Source: Micrococcales bacterium
GTDB lineage: Bacteria > Actinomycetota > Actinomycetes > Actinomycetales > Microbacteriaceae
NCBI GenBank assembly: GCA_947452235.1
Contig: CANGBK010000003.1
Span: forward strand, 18,666-82,665
DNA length: 64,000 nt
Reading direction: 5' to 3'
Part shown: positions 57,746 through 64,000 of the stretch, piece after piece
Layout: each line of letters starts with the position of its first letter
How positions within the stretch are numbered: position 1 is the stretch's first letter
Notes under the pieces: generated by a model
What the model was told of the DNA's origin: nothing
Databases searched by the model: none
Seen by the model: only the letters and a program-made list of their open reading frames with translations
Made by a program: the position numbers and the translations under genes

Positions 57746-59550
57746 TGAGTATGCACGGTGTTCAAGACGAAGAGAAGATTCACCTAAATAAAGAAGAGCA
57801 GGCACGGATTAGAGCTCGAAGCTTGAAGCTTCTAGGCGAAATCGTAAAGCCAGTTCAAAAAAGACTTATTGGAAGCCTGGCGCTTGTTTTCACCAGCCAA
57901 GCTCTAAAGGTCTCTGGTCCGTGGCTTATCGCACTTATCTTGGATAATTCTTTGCCGTTGGCTATGAAAGGTGATTACTCATCTTTGATCTGGACTATCT
58001 CAACTTTTTTTGCTGTGAACCTAGCTTCAGGTTTCATCATTGCTTTCTTCATGAGGTATTCAGCGAAGCTAAGCCAAGACATCATGTTTGGTATTCGCAA
58101 GAGACTGTTCCGTCACACGCAGCGTCTGTCTATTGAATTCCATGAGACATACACCTCTGGTCGTGTGATTGCTCGTCAAACCAGCGACCTGGATTCAATC
58201 AAAGAACTCCTTGATTCTGGTGGTTCAGAGATGATCTCTGGAATCCTATACATGGTCTTCACCGCTATCGCATTGATTACTTTGGATGCACCATCGTTCC
58301 TAATCATGTTGGTGAGCTTTATCCCGCTGTTCTTCCTTACCCGTTGGTTCCAGAGAAACACCAAGATCAACTACCGTAAGACGCGTGTTGCTTCAGCGAA
58401 GCTGATTGTTCATTTTGTTGAAACCATGACTGGTATTCGTGCAGTTAAGGCTTTCCGCAAGGAAAAGCGCAATGAAGAAACCTATAAGGACCTGGTTGAG
58501 GATTATCGTAACGTCAACGCCAAGGTTATTCAGCTGTTTGGTATTTATGATCCAGGTTTGATAATGATAGGTAACATCACTGTTGCTTTCGTATTGTTCT
58601 GGGGTGGCTTTAGAGTCATCGATGGATCATTAGGTGTTGGTGTTCTTATCTCTGCGATTTTGTATGCGAGAAGCTTCTATGACCCGATGGAAAACATCGC
58701 TATGTTCTATAACGCCTACCAGTCAGCTAACTCGGCTCTCGAGAAGATCTCCGGTGTTCTAGAAGAAGAACCTTCTGTTCCAGAAGCTACTAATCCAGTT
58801 GAGCTTGTAGCTCACTCAGGTGAACTGAAGTTCAAGGACGTTGAGTTTGCATATTCAAACGGCAAGATTGTTCTTCCTAAGTTCAACCTTGATATTCCTG
58901 GTGGGCAGACCATTGCTCTGGTTGGAACTACCGGTGCCGGTAAGTCAACTATGGCTAAATTGATTTCGAGATTCTATGACCCAACCAAGGGAACCATCGA
59001 GCTTGATGGAGTTGACCTCACTAAGGTAAGCGATGATGATCTTCGTCGAGCAGTTGTTATGGTTACCCAAGAGGCTTACCTGTTCTCTGGAACTGTTGCA
59101 GAGAACATTGCTCTGGGTAAACCGGATGCTAGTCAGGAAGATGTTGAGCAGGCTGCTAAGGCTGTTGGTGCTCATGAGTTCATCTTGACTCTGCCAGATG
59201 GCTATGACACTGATGTGAATAAGCGCGGAGGCCGTGTTTCAGCAGGTCAACGACAGCTGATCTCTTTCGCCCGTGCTTTCATTGCGGACCCGGAGGTTCT
59301 GATTCTTGACGAGGCAACCTCATCACTGGATATCCCTAGCGAACGCATGGTTCAACGAGGACTGCAGACTCTATTGGCTGGTCGAACAGCGATTATTATC
59401 GCTCACAGGCTTTCAACCGTGTCTATTGCTGATCGTGTGATTGTCATGGAACACGGCCAAATCATTGAAGATGATGCTCCAGCAGTGCTTATTGCTGGTT
59501 CCGGTAAGTTTGCCAAGATGCACAAGGCTTGGCGTGAATCTCTGGTCTAG
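57745..59550 (+). CDS. ABC exporter subunit B (heterodimeric, canonical Walker B)
   Basis: A 601-residue partner half transporter with an N-terminal six-helix domain. Walker A is '[18 protein letters not shown]', Walker B '[12 protein letters not shown]' with the catalytic Glu, and the H-loop 'IIAHRLSTV'. The signature is altered to '[15 protein letters not shown]'. The combination with subunit A gives one consensus and one degenerate site, as in TM287/288-type exporters. Translational coupling (TAATG) supports a fixed heterodimer. The transported compound is not evident. Confidence 0.9.
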   Translation: MSMHGVQDEEKIHLNKEEQARIRARSLKLLGEIVKPVQKRLIGSLALVFTSQALKVSGPWLIALILDNSLPLAMKGDYSSLIWTISTFFAVNLASGFIIAFFMRYSAKLSQDIMFGIRKRLFRHTQRLSIEFHETYTSGRVIARQTSDLDSIKELLDSGGSEMISGILYMVFTAIALITLDAPSFLIMLVSFIPLFFLTRWFQRNTKINYRKTRVASAKLIVHFVETMTGIRAVKAFRKEKRNEETYKDLVEDYRNVNAKVIQLFGIYDPGLIMIGNITVAFVLFWGGFRVIDGSLGVGVLISAILYARSFYDPMENIAMFYNAYQSANSALEKISGVLEEEPSVPEATNPVELVAHSGELKFKDVEFAYSNGKIVLPKFNLDIPGGQTIALVGTTGAGKSTMAKLISRFYDPTKGTIELDGVDLTKVSDDDLRRAVVMVTQEAYLFSGTVAENIALGKPDASQEDVEQAAKAVGAHEFILTLPDGYDTDVNKRGGRVSAGQRQLISFARAFIADPEVLILDEATSSLDIPSERMVQRGLQTLLAGRTAIIIAHRLSTVSIADRVIVMEHGQIIEDDAPAVLIAGSGKFAKMHKAWRESLV

Positions 59551-59586
59551 GCTAGAAGTAAACCAAAACAAATAGAGGGCATAACT

Positions 59587-60804
59587 ATGCAGAAAATCAA
59601 GGTTCAGGGAACAGTCGTTGAATTAGACGGCGATGAGATGACCAGAATCATCTGGCAAAACATCAAAGATCAGCTAATTCTTCCTTTTCTAGATGTTGAC
59701 CTAGAGTATTACGACCTTTCAGTTGAGCACCGCGACGAGACCGAAGACAAGGTTACTATCGATGCAGCTAACGCTATTAAGAAGCACGGTGTTGGTGTTA
59801 AGTGTGCAACGATCACACCTGACGAGGCTCGTGTTGTTGAATTCGGTTTGAAGAAGATGTGGAAGTCTCCTAACGGAACTATCCGTAACATCCTTGACGG
59901 TGTTGTCTTCCGTGAACCAATCATCATCTCAAACGTTCCACGTTTGGTGCCTGGTTGGACTAAGCCAATCATCATCGGTCGTCACGCTCACGGTGATCAA
60001 TACAAGGCAACTGATTTCAAAGTTCCAGGTGCTGGAACAGTAACTATTACCTACACACCTGCTGATGGATCACCAGCACAGACTATGACTGTTGCTGAAT
60101 ATCCTGAACACGGTGGTGTTGCCATGGGTATGTATAACTACATGGACTCTATCCGTGACTTTGCTCGAGCATCTTTCAACTACGGTCTTTCAAGAAATTA
60201 CCCGGTTTACCTTTCAACCAAGAACACCATCTTGAAGGCATACGATGGTGCATTCAAGGATGCTTTCCAGGAGATCTTCGATGCCGAATACAAGGCAAGA
60301 TTTGATGCTGCAGGTCTAACCTACGAGCACCGTCTAATCGATGACATGGTTGCCGCTGCTTTGAAGTGGGAAGGTGGCTACGTATGGGCGTGTAAGAACT
60401 ATGACGGTGACGTTCAGTCAGACACTGTAGCTCAAGGTTTTGGTTCCCTGGGGCTGATGACTTCTGTTCTAACTACACCTGATGGTAAGACCTGTCTTGC
60501 TGAAGCTGCTCACGGAACTGTTACAAGACACTACCGTGATTACCAGGCTGGTAAGAAGACTTCAACTAATCCAATCGCATCTATCTATGCCTGGACTCGT
60601 GCGCTTATGCACAGAGCCAAGCTAGATAACACTGCTGATGTTCAGCACTTCGCTGAGACTTTGGAAGATGTTGTTATCAAGACTGTTGAGTCAGGTCACA
60701 TGACTAAGGACCTAGCAGCTTTGGTTGGCAATGGTCAGGCATACCAAACTACCGATGAGTTCATGGCAACACTTGCCGAGAACCTGAAGGCACGTCTTGG
60801 CTAA
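59587..60804 (+). CDS. icd: Isocitrate dehydrogenase (NADP, dimeric eukaryote-like type)
   Basis: Oxidatively decarboxylates isocitrate to 2-oxoglutarate. The 405-residue protein starts '[19 protein letters not shown]' and has '[20 protein letters not shown]', '[20 protein letters not shown]' and '[18 protein letters not shown]', which mark the homodimeric type II family shared with eukaryotes, not the monomeric form of many Actinobacteria. GAGGG lies upstream. It follows the exporter by 36 bp and ends at a strong terminator. Confidence 0.96.
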   Translation: MQKIKVQGTVVELDGDEMTRIIWQNIKDQLILPFLDVDLEYYDLSVEHRDETEDKVTIDAANAIKKHGVGVKCATITPDEARVVEFGLKKMWKSPNGTIRNILDGVVFREPIIISNVPRLVPGWTKPIIIGRHAHGDQYKATDFKVPGAGTVTITYTPADGSPAQTMTVAEYPEHGGVAMGMYNYMDSIRDFARASFNYGLSRNYPVYLSTKNTILKAYDGAFKDAFQEIFDAEYKARFDAAGLTYEHRLIDDMVAAALKWEGGYVWACKNYDGDVQSDTVAQGFGSLGLMTSVLTTPDGKTCLAEAAHGTVTRHYRDYQAGKKTSTNPIASIYAWTRALMHRAKLDNTADVQHFAETLEDVVIKTVESGHMTKDLAALVGNGQAYQTTDEFMATLAENLKARLG

Positions 60805-60835
60805 CTGTTTATAACCCAATAGTTTGTTGGGCTGT

Positions 60836-60870
60836 GTAAAACTCCAGCGGTAAATCCGTTGGAGTTTTAC
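60836..60870 (+). terminator. Terminator after icd
   Basis: A 15-bp stem GTAAAACTCCAGCGG-TAAAT-CCGTTGGAGTTTTAC with one G-T pair, followed by TTTAACC. Its last bases overlap the -10 element of the next gene. Confidence 0.85.
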
Positions 60871-60873
60871 TTT
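60868..60873 (+). promoter_or_regulatory. Leaderless-type -10 element of the Gly-rich surface gene
   Basis: TACTTT, 6 bases (AACCTA), then ATG at 60880. The hexamer begins within the 3' arm of the icd terminator. Confidence 0.5.
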
Positions 60874-60879
60874 AACCTA

Positions 60880-62982
60880 ATGCATGTTAAAAAACTCATC
60901 AGGTGGCCAAAGCTAACAGCATTGGTCCTATTTATTTCGCTATTACTTGGAATCAACTTCGTTCCAAATGTTTTAGCTCAGTCGCAAGCCCCGACTGCTG
61001 TTTGTAATGCAACTAAAACTAGTTGCACCATTACATTCCCTTATTCCGGTGACTACTATCAGTGGAGCCCACCCGCTGATGTTAGAAACATGAGTTTCAC
61101 CATGAGTGGAGCTCAAGGTGGAAGAGCTGGAGGTAACGGTTCTAAAACAGCCGGAACATTCAAAACTATTCCAACAACACCGCTATACATTTTTGTTGGC
61201 GGTCAAGGATCGTCAGGAAACAATGCTGCCGGTGGTTACAACGGTGGTGGAGCTGCTGGTCAAGGCCATAACGATGAAGGTTCCGGTGGAGGAGCAACAG
61301 ACATCCGAACAGGTCTATTGCTAACCGACCGCATCGCCGTTGCCGGTGGTGGCGGTGGAACCGGTGGTTGGGTTGGTGGCGCTGGTGGTGGAGCTGGTGG
61401 AACCTCGGGGCTTAGCGGAGGCGCTGGTCAAGGTGGAGCAGGTGCAGGTGGAACGCCAAGCGCTGGTGGTACCGGAGGATTATCGAATGGAGCTGCAACA
61501 ACTGCGGGAACCGCAGGATCGCTTGGTCAAGGTGGCTCCGGCGGTAGTGCTAACACTCCTGGAACCCAGGTCTCTGGTGGCGGTGGAGGCGGTGGCGGCT
61601 ACTACGGAGGTGGTGGCGGTGGAGCAGACACCGATCCCATTGGTGTTGACGGTGGCGGTGGAGGTGGAGGTTCAAGCTATGTGAACTCAACTAAGTTCCA
61701 ATCAGTCTCTTATAACGTTGCCTACCAGGTTGGCGATGGTGTCGCCAGCATTACCTATCTTCTAGGGCCAACAGTGAATTCATTCACTGCGCCAAGTTCA
61801 CCAAGCAATGCTGTTTCACCCGTGTTCAACATCACCTTTGGTCAGAGTGTTACCGGTTTAACAGCCGATGACTTCACTATTTCAGGTAGTGCTGCTAACT
61901 GCTATGTTTCTCTGTTGACTGGTTCTGGTGCCAACTATGCAGCAACCGTTGCCGGTTGTTCTGATGGAACTATTTCACTTACCTTAAAAGCAGACACCGT
62001 AACAGGAAATGCTATTGGTCCAGTTAGAGCGGTTAGTACTACTCCGATTACTTTGGATAGAACTCTTCCCGAACTCAATAACCTAACCAAGCAACCGAGT
62101 TCTAATGACACGATTATCTATAAAGCAACATTCACTGAAACAGTTTCAGGTCTTGCTGGTGATAGCACCGATTGGCTTGTTAAAGGTGATGGCTGCCAAA
62201 TAGGTTCACTTACTGGATCAAACACTGACTATGTCATCACCTTGACTGGATGTCTTGATGGGCACCTAGCTGGTTTGGTTTTGAATTCGATGTCTGTGAT
62301 TGATACAGCAGGAAATATTGGCCCTAGCCTCAACAACCAAACTGTGGTTACCAAGATAGATACCAGTGCACCTGTTATTCACGTGACAGATATCACTGCA
62401 CCCGGTCTTGGAAGTATTCCAACTTTTGTATTTGACAGCGAAGAGCCAGTTACGGGAATGTCTAGTTCAAAATTTATTTTCAGTGGAACGGCAACTGGAT
62501 GTTCTATGAACTACAGCGTTCTTAGAACGGGTTTGGGTTGGCAAATCAGTTTGACCAACTGTTCACTCGGTTCAACCAAAGTTAGTTTGCTAGCTAACTC
62601 AGTTTCGGATGCGGCAGGTAACCTAGGCCCAAGCACAGCGGTTATCTCTAATGAAGTTCTGTTGCTTTCTGATGAAGTTGTGAACCAGACGATTACCAAC
62701 CCAACCGGCAACCAAGGAGCTTCCGTTAAAGGAAATAAAACAACTCCTATCAAGGCTTCTCAAGGCAAGATCAAACGTAGCGTGAAAAACGTGTATCCAA
62801 TCACGAAGGTGAGTGAAGTGCCTAAAGAAGTGAAGGTTATTGAACCGAAGCAAGAAGAACTAGATGCAACTGTTGATTCAGTTACTCAGCAGCCTCTAGT
62901 TCTGTTGTTTATTTCGCTTGCGCTAGTTCTAGCCTGTGTGGCTTTGGCTGGGGGAAGGCGTCATAGGGGAAAGAGGCACTAA
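60880..62982 (+). CDS. Membrane-anchored surface protein with ALK-like Gly-rich domain and three Ig-like modules
   Basis: I start it at ATG 60880 (700 residues); the track's TTG at 60859 lies inside the icd terminator. A signal peptide ends near 'NVLAQSQA'. Residues from about 30 to 290 form a glycine-rich domain with 'GGGATDIRTGLLLTDRIAVA', the pattern of the ALK/LTK-type Gly-rich family. Three Ig-like modules follow, each with one Cys pair and a 'GNIGPS'-type ending. A linker leads to a C-terminal helix 'LLFISLALVLACVALAGG' and a basic tail RRHRGKRH, so it is membrane-anchored with the head outside. No LPXTG. Its head resembles that of the giant protein. Likely surface adhesion; function unproven. 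Confidence 0.88.
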   Translation: MHVKKLIRWPKLTALVLFISLLLGINFVPNVLAQSQAPTAVCNATKTSCTITFPYSGDYYQWSPPADVRNMSFTMSGAQGGRAGGNGSKTAGTFKTIPTTPLYIFVGGQGSSGNNAAGGYNGGGAAGQGHNDEGSGGGATDIRTGLLLTDRIAVAGGGGGTGGWVGGAGGGAGGTSGLSGGAGQGGAGAGGTPSAGGTGGLSNGAATTAGTAGSLGQGGSGGSANTPGTQVSGGGGGGGGYYGGGGGGADTDPIGVDGGGGGGGSSYVNSTKFQSVSYNVAYQVGDGVASITYLLGPTVNSFTAPSSPSNAVSPVFNITFGQSVTGLTADDFTISGSAANCYVSLLTGSGANYAATVAGCSDGTISLTLKADTVTGNAIGPVRAVSTTPITLDRTLPELNNLTKQPSSNDTIIYKATFTETVSGLAGDSTDWLVKGDGCQIGSLTGSNTDYVITLTGCLDGHLAGLVLNSMSVIDTAGNIGPSLNNQTVVTKIDTSAPVIHVTDITAPGLGSIPTFVFDSEEPVTGMSSSKFIFSGTATGCSMNYSVLRTGLGWQISLTNCSLGSTKVSLLANSVSDAAGNLGPSTAVISNEVLLLSDEVVNQTITNPTGNQGASVKGNKTTPIKASQGKIKRSVKNVYPITKVSEVPKEVKVIEPKQEELDATVDSVTQQPLVLLFISLALVLACVALAGGRRHRGKRH

Positions 62983-62985
62983 TTA

Positions 62986-63054
62986 GAGGGTTAGACCCTC
63001 GGCCAAAGAAAGTTGAGATTCTGAGCAAGCTCAGCACCTATTTGACCGAGGGTC
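62986..63054. terminator. Nested inverted repeats between convergent surface-protein and small-ORF genes
   Basis: GAGGGT-TAG-ACCCTC (62986-63000) forms a hairpin right after the stop at 62982. GACCCTCGG (62994-63002) also pairs with CCGAGGGTC (63046-63054), enclosing CTGAGC-AA-GCTCAG (63021-63034). The two foldings compete. No clear T-run, so this is a terminator-like region rather than a classical terminator. Confidence 0.4.
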
Positions 63055-63067
63055 CACTCTTACCCGA

Positions 63068-63196
63068 CTATTGATCTAGCGGGAGCTTGGAAGCTTTGTC
63101 TCGTTTCTTATAACTAACAGCCTGAATAATGACGAATACGCCTAAAAGGACGCCGGTCCCAATCATTGCTAAGGCAATAACTGTTGTGCTTGGCAT
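63068..63196 (-). CDS. Small single-helix membrane protein (42 residues)
   Basis: Absent from the ORF track. On the minus strand, ATG at 63196 after AAGGGA encodes MPSTTVIALAMIGTGVLLGV, then a continued hydrophobic run and the basic, charged tail YKKRDKASKLPLDQ, ending at TAG. It has one predicted transmembrane helix with a cytoplasmic basic end. Size, ribosome site and clean topology support a real gene, but the family is unknown to me. It lies between the surface protein and glyA, convergent with the former and divergent from the latter. Confidence 0.6.
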   Translation of the reverse strand: MPSTTVIALAMIGTGVLLGVFVIIQAVSYKKRDKASKLPLDQ

Positions 63197-63323
63197 AAGG
63201 TCCCTTGTTTATTGATACGTTCGTCTGTGCTCATATAAGGATACAAAATATTCGCATACGAGAACCTTTTTACTGGACACCGTGTCTAATTAGGGCCTTG
63301 TTTCTAGTGGTCTAAGCCTCCGT

Positions 63324-63329
63324 TAGAAT
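63324..63329 (+). promoter_or_regulatory. glyA -10 element
   Basis: TAGAAT, 5 bp before the start of the riboswitch, placing transcription start near 63336. A -35 candidate TTTCTA lies 17 bp upstream and is weak. The rest of 63197-63323 shows no gene. Confidence 0.55.
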
Positions 63330-63333
63330 AGAG

Positions 63334-63403
63334 ATATCGCAACTGGCGCTAAAGATGGGTTTCCATCAGGGAGCGAAGGCAGTTTGGTCGTGCGCCTGGG
63401 CCA
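63334..63403 (+). ncRNA. ZTP (pfl) riboswitch upstream of glyA
   Basis: The conserved blocks occur in order: TCGC then AACTGGCG (63337-63348), a hairpin GATGG-GTTT-CCATC (63354-63367 with flanking G), AGGGAGCGA (63368-63376) whose GCGA pairs with TCGC, a linker, and GCGCCTGGGC (63392-63401) that can form the pseudoknot with GGCGC. This matches the ZTP/pfl consensus from memory. ZTP and ZMP build up when 10-formyl-THF is short; the switch typically turns on one-carbon genes such as glyA. The ribosome-binding site AGGAG follows at about 63420. Confidence 0.85.
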
Positions 63404-63431
63404 AAACTTCAAGCCATATAGGAGTTCCCAA

Positions 63432-64000
63432 ATGAGTAATTTACCGTCCACTTTCACTTCACCTCTAGCCGAGACTGATCCAGAGATTGCTGCTGTTTTG
63501 CAGGCAGAGCTCGATAGACAGCGCAACTTCCTTGAGATGATCGCTAGCGAGAACTTTGTTTCTCGCGGCGTTCTTGAAGCTCAAGGCTCAGTACTCACTA
63601 ACAAATACGCTGAAGGTTATCCAGGTAAGCGTTATTACGGTGGTTGTGAAGCCGTTGACATCGCCGAGAACCTCGCTCGCGATCGCGCTAAAGAACTGTT
63701 CGGTGCCGAACACGCCAACGTTCAACCACATTCAGGTGCTAGTGCTAACGCAGCAGTTTTGATGGCACTAGCGAACCCAGGAGACAGGATCTTAGGTCTT
63801 GAGCTTGCTCACGGTGGTCACCTAACCCACGGTATGAAGCTGAACTTCTCAGGCAAGATGTATGAAGCACATGCATATGGTCTAAACCCAGAGACTTTCC
63901 TAATTGACATGGACATTGTTCGTCAGCGTGCCCACGAAGTGAAGCCAACAGTTTTGATTGCTGGTTGGTCAGCTTATTCACGTCATCTTGATTTTGCTGA
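63432..64000 (+). CDS. glyA: Serine hydroxymethyltransferase, N-terminal part (3' truncated by window)
   Basis: PLP enzyme making glycine and 5,10-methylene-THF from serine. The 189 codons present start [20 protein letters not shown] and contain '[20 protein letters not shown]', '[18 protein letters not shown]', '[15 protein letters not shown]' and 'HGGHLTHG', all strongly conserved. The PLP lysine lies beyond the window end. AGGAG lies 7-8 bp before the ATG. It is controlled by the ZTP riboswitch just upstream. The frame is not in the ORF track because it has no stop in the window. Confidence 0.97.
   Translation, partial: MSNLPSTFTSPLAETDPEIAAVLQAELDRQRNFLEMIASENFVSRGVLEAQGSVLTNKYAEGYPGKRYYGGCEAVDIAENLARDRAKELFGAEHANVQPHSGASANAAVLMALANPGDRILGLELAHGGHLTHGMKLNFSGKMYEAHAYGLNPETFLIDMDIVRQRAHEVKPTVLIAGWSAYSRHLDFA

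Noticed and set aside
60859-60879. TTG start for the second surface protein
   Set aside because: It lies within the icd terminator stem and gives a non-signal-like N-terminus; ATG 60880 starts a proper signal peptide.

Overview
The window looks like core chromosome of a small, moderate-G+C actinobacterium, most likely Microbacteriaceae (a Rhodoluna/Aquiluna-like freshwater 'Luna' type). This is inferred, not searched. Pointers are the S8-L6-L18-S5-L30-L15-secY-adk-map-infA-L36-S13-S11-rpoA-L17-truA-L13-S9-glmM order, no rpsD between rpsK and rpoA, a GuaB3 paralogue after guaB, DUF3817 beside guaA, a PerM-like gene between sucD and purN, frequent GTG starts and several leaderless-type promoters. 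I saw no tRNA, rRNA, IS element, phage gene or CRISPR array.

Layout. 1-10.8 kb: end of the large ribosomal protein operon (the rplE tail through secY-adk-map), then infA-rpmJ-rpsM-rpsK-rpoA-rplQ-truA and rplM-rpsI, with several leaders that fold into hairpins. 10.9-19.1 kb: cell-wall precursor and cofactor genes (glmM, coaA, glmS, acpS, alr) followed by t6A tRNA-modification genes (tsaE, tsaB, a rimI-tsaD fusion). 19.2-25.1 kb: a DUF4190 membrane protein, a THUMP-like methyltransferase, a CIRCE-controlled lone groES, a polar amino-acid ABC importer and an orphan substrate-binding protein. 25.2-28.6 kb: guaB, guaB3 and SURF1. 28.6-34.5 kb: a self-contained sugar-alcohol PTS locus (DeoR regulator, IIC, IIB, IIA, zinc dehydrogenase, HPr, EI). 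34.5-36.5 kb: DUF3817-guaA. 36.5-45.9 kb, minus strand: one 3131-residue secreted repeat protein. 46-55.8 kb: GDPD, pcrA, sucCD, perM-like, purN, purH, mdh. 56-60.8 kb: a heterodimeric ABC exporter and icd. 60.9-63 kb: a second Gly-rich, membrane-anchored surface protein. 63-64 kb: a 42-residue membrane protein (absent from the ORF track) and a ZTP-riboswitch-controlled glyA running off the end.

How the genes work together. Translation genes dominate the first 11 kb. Purine and one-carbon metabolism recurs (guaB, guaB3, guaA, purN, purH, glyA with its ZTP sensor), as does the TCA cycle (sucCD, mdh, icd). The PTS genes form a complete phosphorelay with its own regulator and a probable polyol-phosphate dehydrogenase.

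The most unusual content is the pair of surface proteins, which share an N-terminal glycine-rich (ALK-like) domain and carry one cysteine pair per Ig-like module: the giant has about 22 such modules and the anchored protein three. Next are a possible four-way-junction RNA leader ahead of rpsM, a long hairpin inside the PTS locus, and a recurring TANNNT-N6/7-RTG leaderless promoter layout.
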